Below, piece after piece: positions 8,204-16,866 of a stretch of 64,000 nucleotides of DNA; the first letter of the stretch is position 1, and every line of letters starts with the position of its first letter. Source of the DNA: Pseudarthrobacter sp. PS3-L1 (GTDB taxonomy: Bacteria > Actinomycetota > Actinomycetes > Actinomycetales > Micrococcaceae); contig NZ_JASISU010000003.1 in assembly GCF_030063285.1 (NCBI RefSeq), positions 496,001 to 560,000 on the forward strand. Reading direction: 5' to 3'. A program made the position numbers and the translations under genes. The notes beneath the pieces are model-generated. The model worked only from the letters and a program-made list of their open reading frames with translations, was not told where the DNA came from and ran no database searches.

Positions 8204-8260
8204 GGACAAGCCTTTCGACTGGAGTGACTTAGCGGGTGGGTGACGGCCAGCCGGGAGGCT

Positions 8261-8704
8261 TCAGGCCAGGAAGACAGCGCGCCCGGTGAGGGTTTCTGCA
8301 GTGAGGCAAATAAACCGGTGCCGCTTCCCGGCTCCCCAAGGTTCAGCCATGGCCCGCCCCCAAAGCTCCGCCAGGTGCTCAGGTTCAGTGACGTGCGAGG
8401 CGGTGCCATGGACAAGGACTGACCACCCCTGGCTCAGTTCGGAACGGATGTGGTCAACCTGGAAGGACATGCGCCCCCGCTCGGCAGCCAGGGCAATACT
8501 GCCCTCTGCTGCCGTGCGGAAATAGATACTTCCGTTGATTGCAACGTAGTTCACCGGAAGGATTTTTACGTCTCCTCCACTCGTGAAGCCACATCGCCCG
8601 GATTCGCTGGACATCACCAATTCCCAGCATCTGTCTGTACCCAATTCCTCGCTCATGTGTCGAGCACCGTCAAGCCTGCTGGGTTCGCTGGTGGAAAATG
8701 TCAC
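8261..8704 (-). CDS. pyridoxamine 5'-phosphate oxidase-fold protein
   Basis: A 147-residue split-barrel family protein with CWELVMSSESGRCGFTSGGDVKILPVNYVAINGSIYFRT, the same architecture as the two genes near devR but more divergent (ILPVNYV instead of IFPINFV). The GTG at 8704 is chosen because AAAAGGAAG precedes it; an internal ATG at 8656 is an alternative. Probably cotranscribed with the phosphoketolase gene. A DosR-like box lies about 100 nt upstream. Flavin binding is a family expectation. Confidence 0.83.
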   Translation of the reverse strand: MTFSTSEPSRLDGARHMSEELGTDRCWELVMSSESGRCGFTSGGDVKILPVNYVAINGSIYFRTAAEGSIALAAERGRMSFQVDHIRSELSQGWSVLVHGTASHVTEPEHLAELWGRAMAEPWGAGKRHRFICLTAETLTGRAVFLA

Positions 8705-8803
8705 GGGCTTCCTTTTGCTTCAGGTCGGTTGGCCGGCGTGGCGCTGAGGGAACCACGGCCAGCCTACGTACCTGTGAGCCTGGTTCACAGGTCCGCCAGT
8801 TGA

Positions 8804-8819
8804 TAGAGCCGAAAGTCCC
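8804..8819 (-). promoter_or_regulatory. DosR-like box upstream of the PNPOx-phosphoketolase unit
   Basis: Minus-strand GGGACTTTCGGCTCTA, one base away from GGGACTTTCGGCCCTA, a typical DosR-box form. The 298-bp divergent intergenic region 8705-9002 holds this site and the one at 8917-8932 and no gene I can support. Confidence 0.62.
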
Positions 8820-8916
8820 TCCCCCTCGCACAGACTGCTGCCAAACGCCAGGACGGATTCACCGCTGCCGAGGGACGACGTGGCCACAACACCAACCTGA
8901 ATGCGGAGCAGGACAT

Positions 8917-8932
8917 GGGACTTAGGCCCCTA
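8917..8932 (+). promoter_or_regulatory. DosR-like box upstream of the USP-metal ATPase unit
   Basis: Plus-strand GGGACTTAGGCCCCTA, ending 70 nt upstream of the ATG at 9003. It fits the GGGACT-x3-GCCCCTA form of DosR operators. Confidence 0.58.
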
Positions 8933-9002
8933 CCGGCGTCTCCGTGGAAGGCCTGTACTGGGGTGAACCGTCAGTACTTATAGGAATTCAGGTGTTCTCC
9001 TC

Positions 9003-9506
9003 ATGAGCGAAAATACAACCCGCCCGACAATCGTGGTCGGCGTCGATGGAAGTGAGCCTTCTGTCCTGGCACTCCGTTGGGCCGCGGCCCTGGCACCGCT
9101 GTTCGGAAATCCCACCATAAAAGCAACCACCACCTGGGAGTTCTATCTCGCTCCCGGCACTTTCTATCCAGCGCAGTGGGACCTCGCCCAGGACGCCCAT
9201 ATTCTCTGCACCGAAGCCATTTCCAAGGCCTTCGGAGACACTCCTCCACCCCAGCTTGAAATCGTGGTCCACCAGGGACCAGCCGCAAAGACGCTGATTG
9301 AGGCAAGCAATGATGCCAGTCTCCTTGTGCTCGGCAGCAGGGGCTACGGGGGCTTTAAGGGTCTGCTGCTGGGAGCGGTAAGCTCCACAGTCGCAGAACA
9401 TGCAAAGTGTGCAGTACTGCTGGCCCATGGGACGGCACTGCCGCCAGGGTTGGAACTGCCTACGGCAAGCCCCGCGGAACCTCACGGAGTTCGCCGCAAC
9501 GCCTGA
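9003..9506 (+). CDS. universal stress protein (UspA family)
   Basis: A 167-residue single UspA domain with TIVVGVDGSEPS and LGSRGYGGFKGLLLGAVSS, the ATP-binding motif, plus a 25-residue proline-rich tail. It lies 92 bp upstream of the P-type ATPase gene on the same strand, so cotranscription is likely, and its promoter carries a DosR-like box. Fourth USP gene in this island. Confidence 0.92.
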   Translation: MSENTTRPTIVVGVDGSEPSVLALRWAAALAPLFGNPTIKATTTWEFYLAPGTFYPAQWDLAQDAHILCTEAISKAFGDTPPPQLEIVVHQGPAAKTLIEASNDASLLVLGSRGYGGFKGLLLGAVSSTVAEHAKCAVLLAHGTALPPGLELPTASPAEPHGVRRNA

Positions 9507-9598
9507 CACCAAGCAGGACGCAGCCTGTCGCGGCACTGCCGCCACGGGCGGGTCTTTGGTCTCTGGCAGCGGACGTTGTCCGGTGTCAGGATCGCCTC

Positions 9599-11884
9599 AT
9601 GAAATATTTGCGCGATCGACTGGAACTGTTTTTGGTTGTGGCGGCACTTGGACTGCTCGCCGGTGGTATGTGCTTCTGGCTACTGGACTTCGCTGAGCTT
9701 TCCGCGATCCTCTGGACAGCTGGCGCCCTCCTTGGGCTGGCCTTTTCTGTCGTCTGGACAATCGATGCCCTGATCAAGCGAAAGCCAAGCGTCGACGTGA
9801 TTGCAGTGTTGGCCCTCGGCGGCGCACTGTGGGTCAATGAGCCCTTTGCCGGAGCCATGATCACGGTGATGCTGGGTACCGGACGGCTGCTGGAGGCCCG
9901 CGCCCAGGCCCGTGCACGCAGGGAACTCCGCCTGCTGATGGAACGGGCTCCCCGCACGGCACGCCGCAGGACCGGGGACGGTCTTGAGACAGTGGCCATC
10001 GACGAGCTCAAGAGTACTGACCGATTGCTGATCGGTACCGGAGAAGTGCTACCTGTGGATGGGCGACTCCTCTCCGGTGCAACGCTTGATGAATCAGCAC
10101 TCACGGGAGAGTCGTTGCCCGTGGAACGGTTCATTGGGGAAACTGTGCGCAGCGGCGTCCTGAACGCTGGCGCGCCCGTGGACCTGATGGCCACAGCTGC
10201 GGCGGCCGACTCAACCTACGCTGGTGTGATCAGGCTCGTGGAACAGGCCCAGGCATCGTCTGCTCCGTTCGTCCGCACTGCGGACCGGTTTGCCCTGGTT
10301 TTTGTCCCTGTGACGCTGGTGCTGGCTGCAGCAGCATGGCTTCTCAGCTCGGATCCTGTGCGTGCCGTTGCAGTTCTGGTTGTTGCCACACCGTGCCCGC
10401 TTCTGCTCGCAGCACCGATTGCCATCATCTCCGGATTGTCGAGGGCCGCCGGAATTGGAGTCGTCATCAAAGGCGGCGGAGCGCTAGAACGGTTGGCAGC
10501 CGGAAAGGTAGCCCTCTTTGACAAGACAGGGACACTGACCCGGGGCCAGCCGTCAGTCGCCGAAATACTTGTAGCTGATGATTCTGTGGATGCACACGAG
10601 ATCCTGCGGTTGGCAGCTTCGCTTGACCAGGTCTCACCCCACGTTCTGGCAAGCTCCATTGTCACGGCGGCTACCCGGCGTCATGCACGCCTTGAGCTGC
10701 CAACCAAGGTCCACGAGGAGCATGGCTACGGGCTTCGGGGCCATGTCGGCAACCAGGAGGTTCGCCTGGGCAAGGCGTCGTGGATAGCGCCAGGAGACCA
10801 GCCCGCCTGGGTTCTGCGTGCCCGTCATCGCGCAGAGATCGATGGCTCGCTCACGGTTTTCATCGCCGTCGACGGAGTTGCTGCCGGAGCCTTCCTGCTC
10901 AACGATCCAATCAGGCCCGACGCGCCGAGGATGATCAGGACCCTGCGCGGCGCCGGGATAGAACGGGTAGTGCTGGTAACAGGCGACAGGGCTGATGTTG
11001 CTGACACTGTTGGCCGGATTGTGGGCGCCGACGCCATCAGGTCCGACTGTGATCCAGCAGAAAAACTCCGTGTCATCACCCATGAATCAGGCACTGCAGC
11101 ATCCATCATGGTGGGCGACGGCGTCAATGATGCCCCTGCCCTGGCCGCGGCGGGCGTTGGGGTTGCCTTGGCTGCGCGAGGAGCAACGGCTTCGTCGGAA
11201 GCTGCCGACGTGGTCCTGACTGTTGACCGTATCGACGCCCTTGCCGACGCGATCCTGATTGCCCGGCGCTCCCTGCGGATCGGCCGCCAGGCTGTCTTCG
11301 TGGGAATGGGGCTGTCCCTGATCGCCATGGTGGCTGCCGCAGTCGGGCTCCTTGCGCCAGCCCCCGGTGCCGTGCTGCAGGAGGTCATCGACGTCATGGC
11401 GATTGGGATCGCGCTACGCGCCGTGCTCCCTGGAAAGGCACATAGCAGCAGCATGACTCCTGCAGATCTCGCGACCGTCCGTGAGCTCAAGATGGAGCAC
11501 GATTCACTCGGGGCGCTGGTCGAGAAAATCCGTGCCGTCGCAGACGAACTCTCAGAATCCCAACCAGATCTTGGATCTGCCCGTACCCTGGCGAAACGGC
11601 TGGATACGGAGTTACTGCCCCACGAACGGCAGGAAGAAAAAGTTTTGGTGCCACTGGTCGGCCGTACGCTGGGCGACGACGAAGGATCGTCGGACACCAG
11701 CCGGACCCATGCGGAAATTGAGCTCTACATGAGTCGCCTACACCGAATGATCGATGGAATCGACGGCCCGGGAACCAGTGCGGACATCGTCGATATCCGG
11801 GGGCTGCTCTACGGCCTTTACGCCATCCTGAAGCTGCACAATACCTTGGAGGACGAGGGCTCATTCAGTCTTCTGCCAAGCTGA
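9599..11884 (+). CDS. P1B-5-type metal-transporting ATPase fused to a hemerythrin domain
   Basis: A 761-residue P-type ATPase without N-terminal metal-binding domain. It shows TGES (169-172), membrane metal site TPCP (264-267), DKTGT with phosphorylated Asp308, GDGVND (506-511) and QEVID (594-598) in the last membrane segment. The TPCP plus QExxD pair and the C-terminal extension match P1B-5 pumps (Nia type, Fe2+/Ni2+). Residues about 622-760 form a hemerythrin/HHE domain with candidate diiron ligands His634, His675, Glu679, His704, His747 and Glu751. The start is set at ATG 9599 because earlier in-frame codons overlap the USP gene. Metal is inferred; O2 or iron sensing by the tail is plausible in this context. 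Confidence 0.9.
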   Translation: MKYLRDRLELFLVVAALGLLAGGMCFWLLDFAELSAILWTAGALLGLAFSVVWTIDALIKRKPSVDVIAVLALGGALWVNEPFAGAMITVMLGTGRLLEARAQARARRELRLLMERAPRTARRRTGDGLETVAIDELKSTDRLLIGTGEVLPVDGRLLSGATLDESALTGESLPVERFIGETVRSGVLNAGAPVDLMATAAAADSTYAGVIRLVEQAQASSAPFVRTADRFALVFVPVTLVLAAAAWLLSSDPVRAVAVLVVATPCPLLLAAPIAIISGLSRAAGIGVVIKGGGALERLAAGKVALFDKTGTLTRGQPSVAEILVADDSVDAHEILRLAASLDQVSPHVLASSIVTAATRRHARLELPTKVHEEHGYGLRGHVGNQEVRLGKASWIAPGDQPAWVLRARHRAEIDGSLTVFIAVDGVAAGAFLLNDPIRPDAPRMIRTLRGAGIERVVLVTGDRADVADTVGRIVGADAIRSDCDPAEKLRVITHESGTAASIMVGDGVNDAPALAAAGVGVALAARGATASSEAADVVLTVDRIDALADAILIARRSLRIGRQAVFVGMGLSLIAMVAAAVGLLAPAPGAVLQEVIDVMAIGIALRAVLPGKAHSSSMTPADLATVRELKMEHDSLGALVEKIRAVADELSESQPDLGSARTLAKRLDTELLPHERQEEKVLVPLVGRTLGDDEGSSDTSRTHAEIELYMSRLHRMIDGIDGPGTSADIVDIRGLLYGLYAILKLHNTLEDEGSFSLLPS

Positions 11885-11996
11885 TCGCAGGGGTCGACGC
11901 ATCGCCCGGGAGCATCCGCCTCTAGTAGACTCTCAAGCGGTGAGCCGGGAAGTCTGGTCGGCATGTACATCAGCTATGCCATCTTAAGGATAAAAA

Positions 11997-13334
11997 GTGA
12001 GCGAATCACCTACACCTCCCCCACGTCCCTCCGTCCTCGGACGTGGAAGCTACCCCGAGGCCCTCCGCATTGGTGAAATCCTCCGGAAAGAAACAGTGGG
12101 CGGCATACTGCTTGTTGCTGCTGCTGTCATTGCCCTGATCTGGGCCAACTCCCCCGTCTCCGAAAGCTACTTCGCCCTGCGCGATTTCACGTTCGGGTAT
12201 GAACCCTGGCACCTGGAATTGAGCTTGGGCGCCTGGGCCGCGGATGGCCTGTTGGCGATCTTCTTTTTCCTCGTGGGACTGGAGTTGAAACGCGAGTTTG
12301 TTGCAGGCGACCTCCGCGACATCTCTAAATCAATCGTGCCCGTGGCAGCTGCTGTGGGCGGTGTCATTGTGCCGGCCATCATCTACGCCGTCATCAACCT
12401 CACCAGCCCGGAGACCCTGCGTGGCTGGGCCATTCCCACCGCCACGGACATCGCCTTTGCGGTGGCTGTCCTTGCCATTATTGGCTCCCACCTGCCCAGT
12501 GCCCTGCGAATTTTCCTGCTGACTCTTGCCGTGGTTGATGACCTCATCGCCATCACGATCATTGCTGTTTTCTATTCAACCGACCTGCAGTTCACCCCGA
12601 TGCTCCTGGCGCTGATCCCACTGGCGCTGTATATCTTCCTGGCGCAGAAATTCCGTTTCTTTTTTGGTACCAAGAACGCGGCCGCCTGGTTGATCCTCCT
12701 GCCGCTGGGGCTCATTACGTGGGGCCTGGTTCATGCTTCCGGCATCCACGCCACAGTGGCTGGTGTCCTGCTGGGCTTCGCTATCCCCGTGATCCGGTCG
12801 CAGAAGGCCGGTGGCCCGGACGCCGGCCCTGGACTCTCCGAAATTTTTGAGCACCGGTTCCGCCCCATCTCGGCTGGAGTCGCTGTTCCGATTTTTGCGT
12901 TCTTTTCCGCCGGTGTCGCTGTTGACGGGTGGGACGGTTTTGTTTCTGCGCTGACGGATCCCGTCGCCGTGGGCATCATTGTCGCACTGGTCCTTGGCAA
13001 GCCCGTGGGAATCCTGGGCACGACATGGCTTGTCACAAGAGTCACCAAAGCCACGTTGGACAAATCCCTCAAGTGGATCGATATCTTCGGCGTCTCGTTG
13101 TTGGCGGGAATCGGCTTCACCGTCTCGCTTCTTGTTGCGGAACTCAGCTTTGGCCTGGGCAGCCCGCATGATGAGCACGCAAAAGTGGGCATCCTCGCGG
13201 CTTCTCTGATCGCAGCCATTTTGGCGTCAACGGTGTTGGTGACACGAAACAAGAAGTACAAGGCTGCCGAAGAGTCAGACGCGGTGGACTCAGACCATGA
13301 CGGCATTCCGGACGTATATCAGCAGGGAAACTAG
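11997..13334 (+). CDS. nhaA: Na+/H+ antiporter NhaA
   Basis: A 445-residue integral membrane protein of the NhaA family exchanging Na+ (or Li+) for H+. The essential Asp pair is present in [13 protein letters not shown] (Asp181-Asp182, equivalent to E. coli Asp163/164), and Asp151 in [10 protein letters not shown] matches Asp133. The GTG start at 11997 has TTAAGGA upstream. It is longer than E. coli NhaA; the C-terminal tail ends in an acidic DSDHDGIPD segment resembling a calcium-binding loop of thrombospondin type-3 repeats. It follows the metal ATPase gene by 112 bp without a visible terminator. No DosR-like site was seen directly upstream. Confidence 0.95.
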   Translation: MSESPTPPPRPSVLGRGSYPEALRIGEILRKETVGGILLVAAAVIALIWANSPVSESYFALRDFTFGYEPWHLELSLGAWAADGLLAIFFFLVGLELKREFVAGDLRDISKSIVPVAAAVGGVIVPAIIYAVINLTSPETLRGWAIPTATDIAFAVAVLAIIGSHLPSALRIFLLTLAVVDDLIAITIIAVFYSTDLQFTPMLLALIPLALYIFLAQKFRFFFGTKNAAAWLILLPLGLITWGLVHASGIHATVAGVLLGFAIPVIRSQKAGGPDAGPGLSEIFEHRFRPISAGVAVPIFAFFSAGVAVDGWDGFVSALTDPVAVGIIVALVLGKPVGILGTTWLVTRVTKATLDKSLKWIDIFGVSLLAGIGFTVSLLVAELSFGLGSPHDEHAKVGILAASLIAAILASTVLVTRNKKYKAAEESDAVDSDHDGIPDVYQQGN

Positions 13335-13337
13335 CAC

Positions 13338-14573
13338 TCAGGAACGGACTGCAGCAGACTCGGCCACAGTCCGTTCCCGCACTACCTGCACGCCAAGCTT
13401 CAGAACGTCGGCGCGTGCTGCGTCCAGCGCGCCGGCAACGGCTCCGGTCGACACGGAACCGGCACCCAGGCAGGACAGTCGGAGCTCAGGGGCTGGAAGG
13501 TTGATCTCCATGGGCAGGAGGTTCTGGGCCACTTCCAGGACCTCAGCCAGCCCCTCCGCCACAGCCCCCGCCACGATGACCCGTTCTGGGTCGTAGAGGC
13601 TGCCAAAAACTGCAGCTACGCGTGCCAGGAGCGCCCCGGCCCGTTCCACCAGGCCACGAGCCCAGGGATCGCCAGAGCGGGCCAAATCCAGGACCATCCG
13701 TCCAGTGAGCTCCACGACGGGAATTCCGGCCAAAGAATGCCCGGGTGGAAGTTCCTTGGCGGCCGCAGCTTCCCGTACCCAGTCAGTCAGCTGCAGACCA
13801 ATTCCAATGGCCGATTCCACGCCGAAAACGTAGTCGAACGCCATCATTTCGCCCACCCCACCGTGCTTGCCTTTCAGGAGGTGGCCATCGACGACAACTC
13901 CGGCCCCGAGCCTGTCGCCAGCCAGCAGCACCACAAAGTCACTGAGCCCCACTGCCCCACCCACGCTGCCCTCGGCCAGCGCCGCCAGGGAAGCGTCATT
14001 TTCGATCCGCACAATCGGAACCCAGGTTTCCAGGAGTTCCTGCAGCCCCGGGTTCATCCGTTGCCAGAACCCACCCACTTGATGAGGCGAAGCGCCAGCG
14101 GAATTTACTGGCGCGGGAACGCCCACACAGGCTGCAAGAACATCATCACGCGCACGGCCCGCAGTAGCGAGCGCAGCATCAATGGCGGCAATAACGGCAA
14201 CCCTGCGTTCGCGCTGCCCACTGTCGATATCGAGCCGGAGCGTCTCCATGGCGAGGGTGGCTCCGGAAAGGTCCGCCACCGTCGTCGTCAGCTGTGAGCG
14301 CCCAGCATCCATCCCCACCACTACCGCAGCATCTGCCCGCAGGGCAAAGCGCCGGGACGGGCGCCCCTTGCTGTACTGGCCGATGGCTCTGGCGTTGGGA
14401 AGTTCCATCAGGAGGCCCACGTCAATGAGCGCATCCAGCGCCTCAATGGACGTAGAACGCGTCAACCCTGTTGCGTCCATCGCCTCGGTACTGACGAATG
14501 CCTGCCGGCCCCATGCGAAGTTCAGCATTGCCTGGAGGCTTGCTCGCGGTGCTGCGGTTCCTACGTCCATCAT
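13338..14573 (-). CDS. ROK-family transcriptional regulator
   Basis: A 411-residue protein: an N-terminal winged helix (about residues 15-70, with FVSTEAMDATGLTRSTSIEALDAL), then a ROK sugar-kinase-like domain with a D-x-G phosphate loop (VVGMDAGRSQLTTTVAD). The usual ROK zinc motif CxCGxxGC is missing: the region reads GKHGGVGEMMAFDYVFG with no cysteines. The ATG at 14573 is chosen because AAGGGG lies nine bases upstream; a GTG at 14594 is possible. Divergent from the sugar ABC importer at 14700-17789, which it probably controls. Convergent with nhaA, only three bases apart. Confidence 0.87.
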   Translation of the reverse strand: MMDVGTAAPRASLQAMLNFAWGRQAFVSTEAMDATGLTRSTSIEALDALIDVGLLMELPNARAIGQYSKGRPSRRFALRADAAVVVGMDAGRSQLTTTVADLSGATLAMETLRLDIDSGQRERRVAVIAAIDAALATAGRARDDVLAACVGVPAPVNSAGASPHQVGGFWQRMNPGLQELLETWVPIVRIENDASLAALAEGSVGGAVGLSDFVVLLAGDRLGAGVVVDGHLLKGKHGGVGEMMAFDYVFGVESAIGIGLQLTDWVREAAAAKELPPGHSLAGIPVVELTGRMVLDLARSGDPWARGLVERAGALLARVAAVFGSLYDPERVIVAGAVAEGLAEVLEVAQNLLPMEINLPAPELRLSCLGAGSVSTGAVAGALDAARADVLKLGVQVVRERTVAESAAVRS

Positions 14574-14624
14574 CGTTCCAGACCCCTTGACCACTTCGCT
14601 GCTTTATTGCATCATTGTCGCAGG

Positions 14625-14650
14625 CTAGTTGATTCGCAAGCTAAATCTAG
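14625..14650. promoter_or_regulatory. possible ROK operator between regulator and ABC importer
   Basis: An imperfect dyad with CTAG at both ends (14625-14628 and 14647-14650) and an inner GATTC/AAATC pair, centred in the 126-bp divergent intergenic region. Position fits a sugar-responsive operator, but symmetry is weak. Confidence 0.3.
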
Positions 14651-14699
14651 TTTCCGGAACAACAAAGATGCCATCATCGGCTCCTGAAAGGACAATGAC

Positions 14700-15959
14700 G
14701 TGCCACGACGCCGCAGCGCAAAAGTGCTGGCATCCTCCCTGGGTATCCTGATGCTTGGAACGGGCCTGGCAGCCTGCAGCGCAGGAGACTCGCCAGAAAC
14801 CGTCAGATTTTATCTGTCGAAACCCGAAGCCATCCCGTACTTCAGGGAGCTGATCAAGGAGTACAACGCCTCCAACGACGACGTCGAGGTAATCCTTGAT
14901 TCGTCCGCGAACCTGCAGGCCGGATTCCTCAGGGGAAACCCACCGGACCTGGGGCTGCTCAACTACAACATGGAGATGGCCCGCTTCATGGAACGTGGGG
15001 CGCTCAGTGACCTCTCCGACATGCCAGAAGCGGAACGCATTCTTCCGGAAGTCCAGGACCTGGTGGACCAGTACGCCACGTATCCCGGGCGGACCAGTGT
15101 CCTGCCGTACTCGGTCATGGCGGCCTCGGTCATCTACAACACAAAGATCTTCGAAGACCAGGGCCTGGAGGTGCCCACCACCTATGACGAACTCATTGCG
15201 GTCTGCGAGAAACTCAAGGCCGCGGGGATTACACCTTTTTACGGCACGTTCAAGGACCCCTGGACTGCTGCGCAGGGATGGTTTGATTACACAGTGGGCG
15301 GCGAGGTGGACGTTGCCACGTTCTACGAGCAGATGAATGCGCAGGGCACCGAGGTTGGCCCGAATTCCGCGGCGTCATTCCAGAAGGACTTCGAAAAGCC
15401 CGTCACGCAGATGCAAGAGCTGATTGACAACTACACCAACCCGGACGCCGCCAGCAAGGGCTACGGTGATGGCAACCTGGCGTTTGCCAATGGTGAGGCC
15501 GCCATGTACATGCAGGGACCCTGGGCATTTGGTGAAATCGCCAAGACCTCCCCGGACCTGCCCCTGGGCACTTTTCCCCTGCCTATGACGAACAACCCGG
15601 ACGATCTTCAAGTGCGAGTCAACATTGACCTCGCAGCCTGGATCCCGGAGGACTCCAAGCACAAGGACGCGGCCCGCGCATTCCTCAGCTACCTGTTCCA
15701 GCAGGATGTCGTGGACAAGTACAACGCCGCCCAACTGGGCTACGGCACCACTGTGGATGCAGCCCCCGCCACCGACCCACGAATTCTCGGCATGAAGGAA
15801 TACTACGAATCTGGCGATTTCTACCAGGGCGCATCAAAGGCAATTCCACTGACCATACCGACCGAAAACTACGTTCAGGGGATCGCCGTGGGTGGCGATG
15901 TCACCTCAACACTGAGCACCCTCGACGCCGACTGGGCGCGCTTGGCGCTCCGCCGCTGA
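14700..15959 (+). CDS. sugar ABC transporter substrate-binding lipoprotein
   Basis: A 419-residue extracellular solute-binding protein (family 1, maltose/oligosaccharide type). The signal peptide ends in a lipobox LGTGLAAC with Cys at residue 25, so it is anchored to the membrane surface. Family features: VRFYLSKPEAIPYFRELI near the start and YMQGPWAFGEIAKT in the hinge region. GTG start at 14700 with GAAAGGAC upstream. First gene of a three-gene importer operon lacking its own ATPase, as is usual for CUT1 importers served by a shared MsiK-type ATPase. The sugar cannot be deduced. Confidence 0.92.
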   Translation: MPRRRSAKVLASSLGILMLGTGLAACSAGDSPETVRFYLSKPEAIPYFRELIKEYNASNDDVEVILDSSANLQAGFLRGNPPDLGLLNYNMEMARFMERGALSDLSDMPEAERILPEVQDLVDQYATYPGRTSVLPYSVMAASVIYNTKIFEDQGLEVPTTYDELIAVCEKLKAAGITPFYGTFKDPWTAAQGWFDYTVGGEVDVATFYEQMNAQGTEVGPNSAASFQKDFEKPVTQMQELIDNYTNPDAASKGYGDGNLAFANGEAAMYMQGPWAFGEIAKTSPDLPLGTFPLPMTNNPDDLQVRVNIDLAAWIPEDSKHKDAARAFLSYLFQQDVVDKYNAAQLGYGTTVDAAPATDPRILGMKEYYESGDFYQGASKAIPLTIPTENYVQGIAVGGDVTSTLSTLDADWARLALRR

Positions 15960-15978
15960 CGGAAAGAAAGTAGAGGCG

Positions 15979-16866
15979 ATGACAACAACACCTGTCCCAC
16001 CGCGTCCCAAGCGCAAGGTAGAAGGCATCTACTACGCGTTCCTGGTCCCGAGCCTAGTGCTCTTCACGCTGGCCATTACCGTGCCGGCCATCATTGGAAT
16101 CTTCTTCAGCTTCACCAATTCCATAGGTTTCGGCGATTGGGAATTCGTCGGACTCATCAACTACGTGGCGCTGTTTTCTGATCCCGCCGTCCTGTCCAGC
16201 TACCTGTTCACCTTCGGCTTTGCCGCCGTGACAGTGGTGTTGGTCAACGTCCTTGCGTTCCTCCTGGCCGTAGGTCTCACGGGAAAAATCAAGATGAAGA
16301 CCGGCCTCCGCGCCATCTTCGTCATCCCGATGGTGATCTCCGGAATCATCATCGCGTTTGTTTTCAATTTTCTCTTCTCCAATTCACTTCCTGTCCTGGG
16401 GCAGGCCACGGGTACCAGCTGGCTGAGCGAGAGCATCTTGGCCAACCCCGATCTGGCGTGGGTCGGCGTCGTGCTTGTTACTACCTGGCAGGCGATTCCC
16501 GGAACTCTACTCATCTACATTGCAGGGTTGCTGGCCATCCCCGGCGATGTCTATGAAGCGGCAGACCTGGACGGGGCCGGAAAAATTGCTCAGCTTCTTC
16601 GGATCACACTTCCGCTCGTTGCCGGATACATCGTGATCAACGTCCTGCTTGGCTTCAAGAACTTCCTCAATGCCTACGACGTGATTGTGGGCCTCACCAA
16701 TGGCGGGCCGGGCACCGCAACGCGAAGTATTCCCATGACCATCGTGACCGGCTTCACCGGCGGTGACTATGCATACCAAATGGCGAACGCAGCCATGTTC
16801 TTCATCATTGTTGTGGTCATTTCACTAATTCAACTTCGCATCACCCGCGGAAGGAACGCACTCTGA
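15979..16866 (+). CDS. sugar ABC transporter permease (MalF type)
   Basis: A 295-residue membrane protein of the CUT1 family with about six transmembrane helices and the cytoplasmic EAA loop EAADLDGAGKIAQLLRITLP that docks the ATPase. It starts 19 bp after the binding-protein gene, with GAAAGAAAGTAGAGG upstream. Its stop codon overlaps the start of the next permease gene (TGATG), showing translational coupling. Confidence 0.94.
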   Translation: MTTTPVPPRPKRKVEGIYYAFLVPSLVLFTLAITVPAIIGIFFSFTNSIGFGDWEFVGLINYVALFSDPAVLSSYLFTFGFAAVTVVLVNVLAFLLAVGLTGKIKMKTGLRAIFVIPMVISGIIIAFVFNFLFSNSLPVLGQATGTSWLSESILANPDLAWVGVVLVTTWQAIPGTLLIYIAGLLAIPGDVYEAADLDGAGKIAQLLRITLPLVAGYIVINVLLGFKNFLNAYDVIVGLTNGGPGTATRSIPMTIVTGFTGGDYAYQMANAAMFFIIVVVISLIQLRITRGRNAL

